Assembly (NCBI GenBank): GCA_934437695.1
Contig: CAKSAW010000017.1
Location: 1 to 17,134, forward strand
Direction: 5' to 3'
DNA from: an uncultured Blautia sp.
GTDB lineage: Bacteria; Bacillota; Clostridia; Lachnospirales; Lachnospiraceae
DNA length: 17,134 nucleotides
A program made the position numbers and the translations under genes. The notes under the pieces were generated by a model. It saw only the letters and a program-made list of their open reading frames with translations, did not search any database and had not been told where the DNA came from. Positions within the stretch are counted from its first letter, which is position 1. Each line of letters starts with the position of its first letter. This document shows, in pieces, positions 7,836 through 14,527 of the stretch.

Positions 7836-8669
7836 ATGGCAGGTGTAACGATTCAGGAACTGGGACTGCGCTTTGTTGATGCATGTATGAGGCTGTACTG
7901 GAGTTCCTGCTGGTATCCCCTTCTGTTTGTTGTGGGACTGATATGTACCCTGATCTGGGGACGTAAAAGAAATTCCAGGATATTTATAGGCTATACGCTC
8001 TTTCTGCTGCTGACTGTATATAATCCTCTGGTTGTGAAATATATGATTCCCAGATTTAAATTCGAAAATGAATATTATCGTTTTATCTGGATCCTCCCTG
8101 TAGTTCCGGCTGTGGCATATTATGGAGTAAGGCTTGTAACCATGTTCAAGAAGAAATGGCTAAGAGTTCTGCTGGCAATCGCTGTGTCTGTTGGTTTCAT
8201 GATACTGGGAAATCCACTGGATGGGGTAGTGACCAATTTTGCAATGACAGAGAATATTTATAAGGTTCCAAATGATCTGAGGGCAGTCTGCGATGTGATC
8301 CATCAGAATCAGGAGAATGATTTCCCCCGGGTTGTCTTTGACAACGGACTTAACAGCATTGTGAGACAGTATGATGCGGGGATAGCCACCGTGATAAGCA
8401 GAAATGCAAGTATTTACAGGGCTGGCAGCACAGTAGCCGGGACTTATGATGAGGACAGCAGTTTTTATAAAAGGCAGAAAGCGCTGCTTGATGTGATCGA
8501 TTATCACATTTATGAAGATAAAGAGGGATTCAGATCAGCACTTAAGAAGTCAAAGACAGATTTCATTGTAACTCTGACAGAACAGACAGACAATGAATGG
8601 CTTACAGACTGTGGATGTGAGCTGATCGCACAGACAGAATCCCATTTAATTTATAAATATATAAAATAA
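7836..8669 (+). CDS. Membrane protein with soluble C-terminal domain, possible C-terminal half of the upstream ORF
   Basis: A 277-residue protein with about four hydrophobic segments in the first half (around 26-42, 50-66, 85-99 and 110-126), then a soluble domain of about 140 residues. I recognise no named domain. The layout, membrane segments followed by an outer soluble domain, fits the C-terminal portion of GT-C glycosyltransferases. An AAAGGAG site (7824-7830) lies five bases before the ATG and supports separate translation. However, this ORF is in the same frame as the preceding one and only one TAG and six sense codons lie between them. No hairpin terminator follows before the lysine riboswitch promoter. 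Confidence 0.65.
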   Translation: MAGVTIQELGLRFVDACMRLYWSSCWYPLLFVVGLICTLIWGRKRNSRIFIGYTLFLLLTVYNPLVVKYMIPRFKFENEYYRFIWILPVVPAVAYYGVRLVTMFKKKWLRVLLAIAVSVGFMILGNPLDGVVTNFAMTENIYKVPNDLRAVCDVIHQNQENDFPRVVFDNGLNSIVRQYDAGIATVISRNASIYRAGSTVAGTYDEDSSFYKRQKALLDVIDYHIYEDKEGFRSALKKSKTDFIVTLTEQTDNEWLTDCGCELIAQTESHLIYKYIK

Positions 8670-8672
8670 CTA

Positions 8673-8701
8673 TTGCTATTTCTCTGAAAAGCTGATAAAG
8701 T
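8673..8701 (+). promoter_or_regulatory. Promoter of the lysine-riboswitch transporter gene
   Basis: A -35 TTGCTA (8673-8678) and an extended -10 TGATAAAGT (TAAAGT at 8696-8701) have a 17-base spacer. Transcription would begin near 8708, about a dozen bases before the riboswitch aptamer. It starts four bases after the stop codon of the preceding operon. Confidence 0.5.
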
Positions 8702-8719
8702 AAACAACTGAAATGATAT

Positions 8720-8882
8720 GTAATGATAGAGGCGCGGGATTCATCAGTAGTCCGGGAAGAATGGAATGACACCCATCCGGAGAAAGGGGAGACCGCCGAA
8801 GGAATCTGACAAGTCAGGAGGCAGATTCCTGGTATGTCACAGAATATGTGCCGTACTGTCACATGTGTGAAGCGCTATCGGA
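8720..8882 (+). promoter_or_regulatory. Lysine riboswitch (L box)
   Basis: The conserved core of the lysine aptamer is present in order: P1 strand GATAG (8725-8729) with AGAGG; the P2-P3 arm with TCCGG (8751-8755) pairing CCGGA (8777-8781); AAAGGGGA and CCGCCGAAGG (8783-8802); a long hairpin GGAATCTG (8801-8808) with CAGATTCC (8822-8829) followed by TGG; ACTGTCAC (8855-8862); then GTGAAGCGCTATC closing P1 with CTATC (8875-8879). Lysine binding to this class normally favours the downstream terminator and shuts off lysine synthesis or uptake genes. The match was made by eye against the known B. subtilis lysC element. Confidence 0.92.
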
Positions 8883-8907
8883 AGGAATGGATACTGTAGG
8901 ATAACAG

Positions 8908-8949
8908 ATACCACGAATGTGTTTCATAATGCATTCGTGGTATTTTTTT
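8908..8949 (+). terminator. Riboswitch expression-platform terminator
   Basis: A perfect 12-base-pair stem, ATACCACGAATG (8908-8919) with its complement at 8932-8943, is followed by seven T residues (8943-8949). It sits 26 bases after the lysine aptamer and 113 bases ahead of the transporter ATG, the arrangement expected for transcriptional control by lysine. It may also stop read-through from the upstream operon. Confidence 0.92.
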
Positions 8950-9062
8950 ATATCTTTTCTGTATATAAAATTATTCCACAACTCCTATTGCCGAAGACAA
9001 TCATGGTCAATACATTTGTGCGCATGATATCGTGCATATCTACATAAGAGGGAGGAAAAAAC

Positions 9063-10685
9063 ATGAAAAGTAACATGAAAAAACTTTCAATCTGCCTTTC
9101 AGCACTGATGCTGTTAGTGCTTGCAAGTCCTTTGACTGTACTTGCTGCAGAAGAAGAGGTGACCGCATCCGCAAGATTCTACGGTACATTCTGGTCACTG
9201 GTTCCACCTGTTGTTGCCATTGCACTGGCACTGATCACAAAAGAAGTGTACAGTTCACTCTTTGTGGGAATCCTGGTTGGAGCATTATTCTATTCTAACT
9301 TTAATTTCGAGGGAACCATCCTTCACATTTTTGAAGGAGGAATGATCAGCGTTCTCACAAGCTCTTACAATATGGGTATTCTGATCTTCCTGGTAATTCT
9401 GGGAACAATGGTCTGCCTTATGAACAGAGCAGGCGGCTCAGCAGCATTTGGACGCTGGGCAGGCAAAAGGATCAAAACAAGAGCAGGTGCGGAGCTCGCA
9501 ACTGTAGTTCTCGGTGTTCTGATCTTTATTGATGACTATTTTAACTGTCTGACAGTAGGAAGCGTTATGCGTCCTGTAACAGATAAACACAATGTATCAC
9601 GTGCAAAGCTTGCATATCTGATCGATGCTACAGCAGCTCCTGTATGTATCATTGCACCGATCTCATCATGGGCGGCAGCTGTCAGCGGATTTGTAAAAGG
9701 TGAGGATGGAATCTCTCTGTTTGTACATGCGATTCCGTATAACTTCTATGCGTTGCTCACCATTTTCATGATGATTGCAATGGTCCTTATGAAAGTGGAA
9801 TTCGGACAAATGGGTGTTCATGAGACAAATGCTTTAAAGGGTGATATCTATACAACATCTGCACGTCCTTACGCAAATGCAGATGAAGATGAGAAGAGCA
9901 ATCCGCGTGGAAAAGTAATCGACCTTCTGATCCCGATCATAAGCCTTGTAATATGCTGCGTTATCGGCATGATCTATACAGGTGGTTTCTTCAGCGGAAC
10001 TGATTTTGTAACTGCATTCTCACAGAGTGATGCTTCTGTAGGACTTGTACTTGGAAGCTTCTTTGGACTTGTTATCACCATCGTGCTTTATATGGTGCGC
10101 CGTGTCATGAACTTCAGAGACTGTATGGCATGTATCCCGGACGGATTCAAGGCAATGGTACCGGCGATCCTGATCCTTACCTTTGCATGGACACTGAAAG
10201 CTATGACAGACAGCCTGGGTGCATCAGAATTCGTATCTGCTATTGTTAAGAGCTCAGCAGGGGGACTGATGAACTTCCTTCCGGCGATCATCTTTGTGAT
10301 CGGTGCTGTTATTGCATTTGCTACAGGTACATCATGGGGAACCTTCGGTATTCTGATCCCGATCGTTGTTGATGTGTTCTCAGGAACAAATCATGAACTG
10401 ATGATCATTTCCATTGCTGCATGTATGGCTGGTGCTGTATGCGGTGACCACTGTTCACCAATCTCTGACACAACCATTATGGCATCAGCAGGAGCTCAGT
10501 GTGAACATGTAAACCATGTAAGCACACAGCTTCCGTATGCGATGACTGCAGCTGTTGTATCATTCCTGACCTATATTATCGCAGGGTTTGTGCAGACTCC
10601 GTGGATCGCACTTCCGGCAGGAATTATCCTGATGGCGATCACATTAGTGATCATCAGACTGAAATTCGATGATCTTGAGGTTTAA
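9063..10685 (+). CDS. NhaC-superfamily antiporter, probable lysine transporter
   Basis: A 540-residue polytopic membrane protein of the NhaC antiporter superfamily, with the family blocks FIDDYFNCLTVGS (155-167), LIDATAAPVCIIAPISSW (186-203) and CGDHCSPISDTTIMAS (460-475). The first 29 residues look like a signal peptide (basic start, hydrophobic core 8-22, then VLAAEEE), ahead of the first transporter segment. NhaC-type transporters under lysine riboswitches were predicted to be lysine transporters in comparative genomic work (the LysW group, as I recall), and the riboswitch here supports that over sodium-proton exchange. The start has GGAGG at 9051-9055. It is monocistronic: a terminator follows at once. 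Confidence 0.88.
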   Translation: MKSNMKKLSICLSALMLLVLASPLTVLAAEEEVTASARFYGTFWSLVPPVVAIALALITKEVYSSLFVGILVGALFYSNFNFEGTILHIFEGGMISVLTSSYNMGILIFLVILGTMVCLMNRAGGSAAFGRWAGKRIKTRAGAELATVVLGVLIFIDDYFNCLTVGSVMRPVTDKHNVSRAKLAYLIDATAAPVCIIAPISSWAAAVSGFVKGEDGISLFVHAIPYNFYALLTIFMMIAMVLMKVEFGQMGVHETNALKGDIYTTSARPYANADEDEKSNPRGKVIDLLIPIISLVICCVIGMIYTGGFFSGTDFVTAFSQSDASVGLVLGSFFGLVITIVLYMVRRVMNFRDCMACIPDGFKAMVPAILILTFAWTLKAMTDSLGASEFVSAIVKSSAGGLMNFLPAIIFVIGAVIAFATGTSWGTFGILIPIVVDVFSGTNHELMIISIAACMAGAVCGDHCSPISDTTIMASAGAQCEHVNHVSTQLPYAMTAAVVSFLTYIIAGFVQTPWIALPAGIILMAITLVIIRLKFDDLEV

Positions 10686-10751
10686 TGTTTTCTTCAAACA
10701 TACTCTGACAGGTGTTCTGATGCAGAATATGGAATAATACAGAAACAGGAT

Positions 10752-10804
10752 AAGACTGTTATAAAACAGATTTCAGGAGGATCTGTGATATAACAGTCTT
10801 TTTT
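10752..10804 (+). terminator. Terminator of the lysine transporter gene
   Basis: AAGACTGTTAT (10752-10762) pairs perfectly with ATAACAGTCTT (10790-10800), with an inner ACAGAT/ATCTGT helix (10766-10771 with 10781-10786), followed by a run of T residues ending at 10804. Confidence 0.85.
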
Positions 10805-10936
10805 CTGCCATAACTTGTCGGTATACCAGGAGTCTTCTGATGATATCTGGCAAAAATACGAAAAAATTCGTCATTGTTTGAAAATTTTCGTAATAGTAGA
10901 TATGTTGTGTACATTTACGCATATTCCAAAAAAAAC

Positions 10937-10965
10937 TTTACTTTTACAGGGGAGTATGGTAGAAT
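10937..10965 (+). promoter_or_regulatory. Promoter of the tRNA-Arg gene
   Basis: A -35 TTTACT (10937-10942), 17-base spacer and extended -10 TGGTAGAAT (TAGAAT, 10960-10965) put the transcription start near 10972, about 20 bases before the mature tRNA. The region 10805-10936 shows no gene, only a weak ACGAAAA/TTTTCGT inverted repeat at 10858-10891. Confidence 0.6.
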
Positions 10966-10991
10966 CATTATTAGATATTTTTATATCCAAT

Positions 10992-11063
10992 GCACCTGTA
11001 GCTCAGTGGATAGAGCAGTGGTTTCCGGTACCATGTGCGGGGGTTCGATTCCCTTCAGGTGTA
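10992..11063 (+). tRNA. tRNA-Arg, anticodon CCG
   Basis: A complete cloverleaf can be folded by hand. The acceptor stem GCACCTG (10992-10998) pairs with CAGGTGT (11056-11062) with one G-U pair. The D arm is GCTC/GAGC. The anticodon arm GTGGT/ACCAT has loop TTCCGGT, placing anticodon CCG at 11025-11027. The T arm has the canonical TTCGATT loop with two G-U pairs in its stem. The discriminator base is A (11063). CCA is not encoded. It decodes the arginine codon CGG. The variable loop is four bases. Confidence 0.92.
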
Positions 11064-11187
11064 CTGCCTGGGACGTATGTACAGTTCCGGTGCGTTGTAT
11101 CATAAGAGTTGCCAGAAGCGGAGGCTGCCGTGAATGAATTCACGGTGACAAACGGAATGCATGGTGACTCATAAGGAGGACAAGAAC

Positions 11188-12093
11188 TTGGATGATTTTA
11201 GAGAATGGTTATCAGATAACCTCCGGTATTTTATGCTGGGCGGAGCTGTTCTGATAATTGTGGTTCTTCTGTTCTGCGGCATTCGTGCCTGTTCCGGAAG
11301 TAATAAGGGGAATTCCGGAGATGGTCAGAAAACTACATCCGAAGACCAGGGAAATGTTCCTTCTTCTCCGATAAGTGAAGGGGAGTCTGACGAGAAGAAA
11401 GAAGACGCCAATCCCATGGAAACAGCAGATGCAGAAGTAACTGCATTGATCAAGAGCTATTATCAGGCTCTGGGGGAAAAAGATATTGCAACGCTGAAGA
11501 CTCTGGAAGATGATTTCACACCATCTGATGAGTCAAAGGTCACAAACTTAAAGGATTATATCGAAGGGTATGAAGTAGGCGATGTGTACACGAAGAAGGG
11601 TATGACAGATGATTCTTACGTGGTTTACGCCTGTTTCTCTTATATCTGTCAGGGCGTTGAGACAAAGGCACCTGCATTGACCCAGTTCTATGTATATAAG
11701 AACAGTGAAGGTAAATGGCTGATCGATAACGGTGCTTTACAGGATTCTGAGATTTCTGCGTATATGGAGAAGCAGTTATCAGACAGTGATGTCTCAGCTC
11801 TTGTAAAGAAAGTGCAGAATGAACTGGATCAGGCGCAGCAGTCCGATCCATCTCTTGCAGAATTTCTCAATGGTCTTGGGGAGGAAGCAGGTGTGTCAAC
11901 AGATGCAGAGGATGGCACAATGCTTACTACGACAGATGAGTGTAATGTCCGCGCAGAAGCGAACACAGATGCTGAGATCCTTGGCGTGGTTTCAGCTGGT
12001 GAGCAGGTTGAAAAGACAGGAACTGATGGTGAATGGGTTCAGATCGATTATTACGGTGAGACCGGATACATCAGAGGAGATCTGCTGGAATAA
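11188..12093 (+). CDS. Membrane-anchored protein with C-terminal bacterial SH3 domain
   Basis: I prefer the TTG at 11188 as start (301 residues). A strong AAGGAGG (11173-11179) lies eight bases before it, whereas the in-frame ATG at 11161 has no ribosome binding site and would place that site inside the coding sequence. The protein starts MDDFREWLSDNLRYF, has one membrane segment (about 15-31), then a Ser/Gly/Glu-rich linker (about 35-78), a middle domain (80-195) that resembles NTF2-like folds, and a bacterial SH3 domain (about 246-301; NVRAEANTDAEILGVV, GEWVQIDYYGETGYI). Bacterial SH3 domains commonly bind cell wall peptides, so an envelope role is likely. The ligand is unknown. It converges on the deacetylase gene. 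Confidence 0.82.
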   Translation: MDDFREWLSDNLRYFMLGGAVLIIVVLLFCGIRACSGSNKGNSGDGQKTTSEDQGNVPSSPISEGESDEKKEDANPMETADAEVTALIKSYYQALGEKDIATLKTLEDDFTPSDESKVTNLKDYIEGYEVGDVYTKKGMTDDSYVVYACFSYICQGVETKAPALTQFYVYKNSEGKWLIDNGALQDSEISAYMEKQLSDSDVSALVKKVQNELDQAQQSDPSLAEFLNGLGEEAGVSTDAEDGTMLTTTDECNVRAEANTDAEILGVVSAGEQVEKTGTDGEWVQIDYYGETGYIRGDLLE

Positions 12094-12103
12094 AAATTGA
12101 ATA

Positions 12104-12166
12104 CGGAAAATAAAAAAATACTGCCGGTCATCTCAGAGATGGCTGGCAGTATTTTTTTATTTTCCG
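12104..12166. terminator. Very long bidirectional terminator hairpin
   Basis: Positions 12104-12125 are perfectly complementary to 12145-12166 (22 base pairs, including A7/T7 runs). The pairing continues inward through three G-C or G-U pairs and CATCT/AGATG to a CAG loop, about 30 pairs in all. Each direction carries its own T-tract. The last two sense codons and the stop of the minus-strand deacetylase gene lie inside the right arm. Confidence 0.93.
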
Positions 12167-13425
12167 TTGAACTCACCATATGTAACTCCGGCAGATAATT
12201 CTGTCTGATGTAAGGCGGCCAGTTCATGTACAGTTACAAGCTGGTAACCTTCTTCGATAAGCTGAGGGATAAGGATTTCGGCTGCATCTACAGATGCGCT
12301 GAAAATATCATGCATAAGAATAACAGAACCGTCCTTCACGTTATTCATAACCTCTTCCACAGTAGATTCCACATCCTGTGTTTTCCAGTCCAGAGTGTCA
12401 ATGGACCACAGGATCATAGGAGTTCCCACAGTTGCCTTCACAGTATCATTTACAGAACCATAGGGCGGACGGACAACAGATGCTCCCTGGCCTGTAAGGC
12501 TTACAAGCTGTTCATCTACTCTGGCAATCTCTGAACTGATCTCATCAGAAGACAGGGTTGCCAGGTCCTTGTGGTCATAGGTATGGTTGCCAAGTTCACA
12601 GCCCAGTTTTTTCATCCGCTTTACTTCATCCGGAAAACTGGAGATCTCAGTACCTACCATAAAGAACGTTGCCTTTGCATTATTCTCCTCAAGACAGTCC
12701 AGAAGACGGTCTGTAAAGGAACTTGGCCCGTCATCAAAAGTGAGAGCTACAGCCTTCTGTGCACTGTTTTTGGCAGAGGTATCTGAACTGTCGGACTTTT
12801 TCGGTTTTTTGGATGATTTTTTCTCAGGAGTGTAATCTTTGAGAGAACCGTCTGTATCCAACTCGTAAGTTTTCTTATTGATCTTAACAGTTCCTGTCTG
12901 TAGAATACCGTCCATATCAAAATAATACCGTTTCTTTCCGATATCTGTCCAGCCGGTCTGCATAATACCGGCCTTGTCCATATAATATTGTTTACCGTCT
13001 GTATCTGTCAACCATCCGGTATAGGGCTTATCATCTATAAGGAACATCCAGTTATTTCCGCTGGAAGTCCAATGACCTTCTGATGCTTCAGGTGAAATAT
13101 CAGAACTTAATGCAGGACCGCTTGAGGGAGTACTATTGTTAGCCGCTGTCTTCCCGGAGGCAGATGCAGGATCAGATCCAGAAGCGGATTCGGAGACAGG
13201 TTCAGAAGTAAGTTCAGGAGTGGGTTCCGGGTCAGATTCCAAAAAAGAATCGGAAGTAAATTCCGGAGAAGCCTGATCTTCTGACACGAAAATCCCTGTA
13301 TCGCTGCTGGCATTGACCTGAGAAGGTGCTGCAGAAGAGCGGGTATAAATCCCTCCAAGTATCAGGCACAGAATAACAGAAAGCAGGATCAGCCATCGGT
13401 TTGTGCGCAGTAAATGGCCTGACAT
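12157..13425 (-). CDS. Polysaccharide deacetylase (NodB type) with cell-wall-binding repeats
   Basis: A 422-residue exported protein. Residues 1-30 hold a basic start and one hydrophobic segment (about 11-26), a signal anchor or signal peptide. A Ser/Glu/Pro-rich linker follows (about 34-115). Then come choline/glucan-binding-type repeats (about 136-195: TGWLTDTDGKQYYMD, TGWTDIGKKRYYFD, KKTYELDTDGSL) and a Lys/Ser linker (200-222). The NodB domain (about 225-405) has all five motifs: TFDDGPS (229-235, D231 and D232), HTYDH (281-285, metal ligands H281 and H285), RPPYG (319-323), SIDTLDW (341-347) and LMHD (370-373). It probably removes acetyl groups from peptidoglycan sugars, raising lysozyme resistance; the exact sugar is not readable. 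The start has AGGAGG five bases upstream. Confidence 0.92.
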   Translation of the reverse strand: MSGHLLRTNRWLILLSVILCLILGGIYTRSSAAPSQVNASSDTGIFVSEDQASPEFTSDSFLESDPEPTPELTSEPVSESASGSDPASASGKTAANNSTPSSGPALSSDISPEASEGHWTSSGNNWMFLIDDKPYTGWLTDTDGKQYYMDKAGIMQTGWTDIGKKRYYFDMDGILQTGTVKINKKTYELDTDGSLKDYTPEKKSSKKPKKSDSSDTSAKNSAQKAVALTFDDGPSSFTDRLLDCLEENNAKATFFMVGTEISSFPDEVKRMKKLGCELGNHTYDHKDLATLSSDEISSEIARVDEQLVSLTGQGASVVRPPYGSVNDTVKATVGTPMILWSIDTLDWKTQDVESTVEEVMNNVKDGSVILMHDIFSASVDAAEILIPQLIEEGYQLVTVHELAALHQTELSAGVTYGEFNGK

Positions 13426-13466
13426 AACATCCTCCTTTTACATAAAATATTAATTTATTCCCCCTA

Positions 13467-13495
13467 ATGATACAATAAAGTGGGGCAAAATACAA
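13467..13495 (-). promoter_or_regulatory. Candidate promoter of the deacetylase gene
   Basis: On the minus strand a -35 TTGTAT (13495-13490) and -10 TATCAT (13472-13467) are 17 bases apart, giving a leader of about 35 bases. An overlapping pair, TTGCCT with TATTGT at the same spacing, is an alternative. Confidence 0.4.
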
Positions 13496-13511
13496 GGCAA
13501 TTCCCCGCACC

Positions 13512-13532
13512 CTTTTCCTGGAAAAGTTTTCC
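13512..13532. promoter_or_regulatory. Interlocked palindromes between divergent promoters
   Basis: CTTTTCC, T, GGAAAAG (13512-13526) is a 7-base-pair palindrome. Its right half also forms GGAAAA-G-TTTTCC (13520-13532). The three half-sites lie between the -35 elements of the divergent deacetylase and rluF promoters, where an operator would be placed. A regulator is not known. Confidence 0.35.
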
Positions 13533-13547
13533 GGCGAAATTTCACCG

Positions 13548-13576
13548 TTGATAAGAAGAACGAAAAATTATATAAT
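13548..13576 (+). promoter_or_regulatory. Strong promoter of rluF-ligA-metA, placed for a leaderless transcript
   Basis: A -35 TTGATA (13548-13553), an exact 17-base spacer and a consensus -10 TATAAT (13571-13576). The expected transcription start, six or seven bases after the -10, is 13582-13584, which coincides with the ATG at 13583. Confidence 0.75.
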
Positions 13577-13582
13577 AGAGCA

Positions 13583-14527
13583 ATGGACGAAAAAATAAGA
13601 ATCAATAAATACTTAAGTGACGCAGGTATATGCTCCAGACGGGAAGCCGACCGGATGATCGAAGAAGGAAGGATTACTGTAAACGGCAAAAAAGCGGAAA
13701 GTGGTCAGAAGGTCAGCAGCGAGGATGAGATCTGTGCAGACAATATACCTGTTTATAAAAATGAAAAAAAAGTACTGCTTCTTTTTAATAAACCCAGAGG
13801 AATCGTGTGCAGTACAAAGCAGCAGCGTCAGGAGACAACTGTGACAGATTATCTGGACTATCCTCTCCGGATTTATCCTGTGGGCAGGCTGGACAAAGAA
13901 TCCCAGGGATTACTTCTTCTGACAAATGAGGGAGATCTGGTCAATAAGATCATGCGTGCAGGAAACTATCATGAGAAAGAATACTTCGTGACAGTGAATA
14001 AACCTGTGGACAGAGAATTTATCCGAAGAATGAGTAAAGGAGTTCCGATCCTTGATACAGTGACAAGACCCTGCAGGGTGGTGCAGACAGGAGAATACAG
14101 CTTCCGGATTATCCTGACACAGGGACTGAACCGGCAGATCCGCAGAATGTGCCAGTATCTGGGATATGAGGTACAGAAGCTAAAGAGGATCCGGATCATG
14201 AATCTGACTCTGGATGGGATAAGAGAAGGTGAATACAGAGAGATCACGGCACAGGAGTGGGAAGAATTGAACCATTTACTGGAATCTTCTACAAGTGAGA
14301 CAGTGATCAGAACAGGAGAGTATAATGGAAACAGCAGCGATCACACGAATGAAAGAGCTGGTGCAAAAGCTGGACAAGGCAGCAAAGGCGTATTACCAGC
14401 AGGACATAGAGATCATAAGCAACAGAGAGTACGATCAGATGTACGACGAGCTTCAGGCTCTGGAGAGAGAGACAGGAACCGTTCTGGCAAACAGCCCAAC
14501 CGTAAGCGTAGGGTACGAGGCAGTTGA
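13583..14527 (+). CDS. rluF: 23S rRNA pseudouridine synthase, RluF-like
   Basis: A 314-residue RsuA/RluB/RluF-family enzyme that isomerises uridine in 23S rRNA (U2604 in E. coli RluF). An S4 RNA-binding domain fills about 5-50 (IRINKYLSDAGICSRREADR). The catalytic block is VGRLDKESQGLLLLTNEGD (100-118), with D104 as nucleophile. VNKIMRAGNYHEKEY, GVPILDTVT and LNRQIRRMCQYLGYEV resemble RluF more than RluB or RsuA. The catalytic fold ends near 240. A basic, Arg-rich tail (about 249-314) follows, encoded over the first 203 bases of ligA in another frame; E. coli RluF also has a basic tail. No ribosome binding site precedes the ATG, and the promoter implies a leaderless mRNA. Confidence 0.88.
   Translation: MDEKIRINKYLSDAGICSRREADRMIEEGRITVNGKKAESGQKVSSEDEICADNIPVYKNEKKVLLLFNKPRGIVCSTKQQRQETTVTDYLDYPLRIYPVGRLDKESQGLLLLTNEGDLVNKIMRAGNYHEKEYFVTVNKPVDREFIRRMSKGVPILDTVTRPCRVVQTGEYSFRIILTQGLNRQIRRMCQYLGYEVQKLKRIRIMNLTLDGIREGEYREITAQEWEELNHLLESSTSETVIRTGEYNGNSSDHTNERAGAKAGQGSKGVLPAGHRDHKQQRVRSDVRRASGSGERDRNRSGKQPNRKRRVRGS

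Noticed and set aside
10992..11063. tRNA-Arg as an integration site for a mobile element
   Set aside because: No integrase gene lies nearby and I see no repeat of the tRNA 3' end in the window.
10815..11137. Two overlapping short ORFs across the tRNA
   Set aside because: Both read through the complete tRNA-Arg cloverleaf and its promoter, and neither looks like a protein family.
11128..11145. CCGTGAA/TTCACGG hairpin after the tRNA
   Set aside because: The 7-bp stem has a tetraloop but no T-tract, so I do not call it a terminator; it could be a processing element, which I cannot show.
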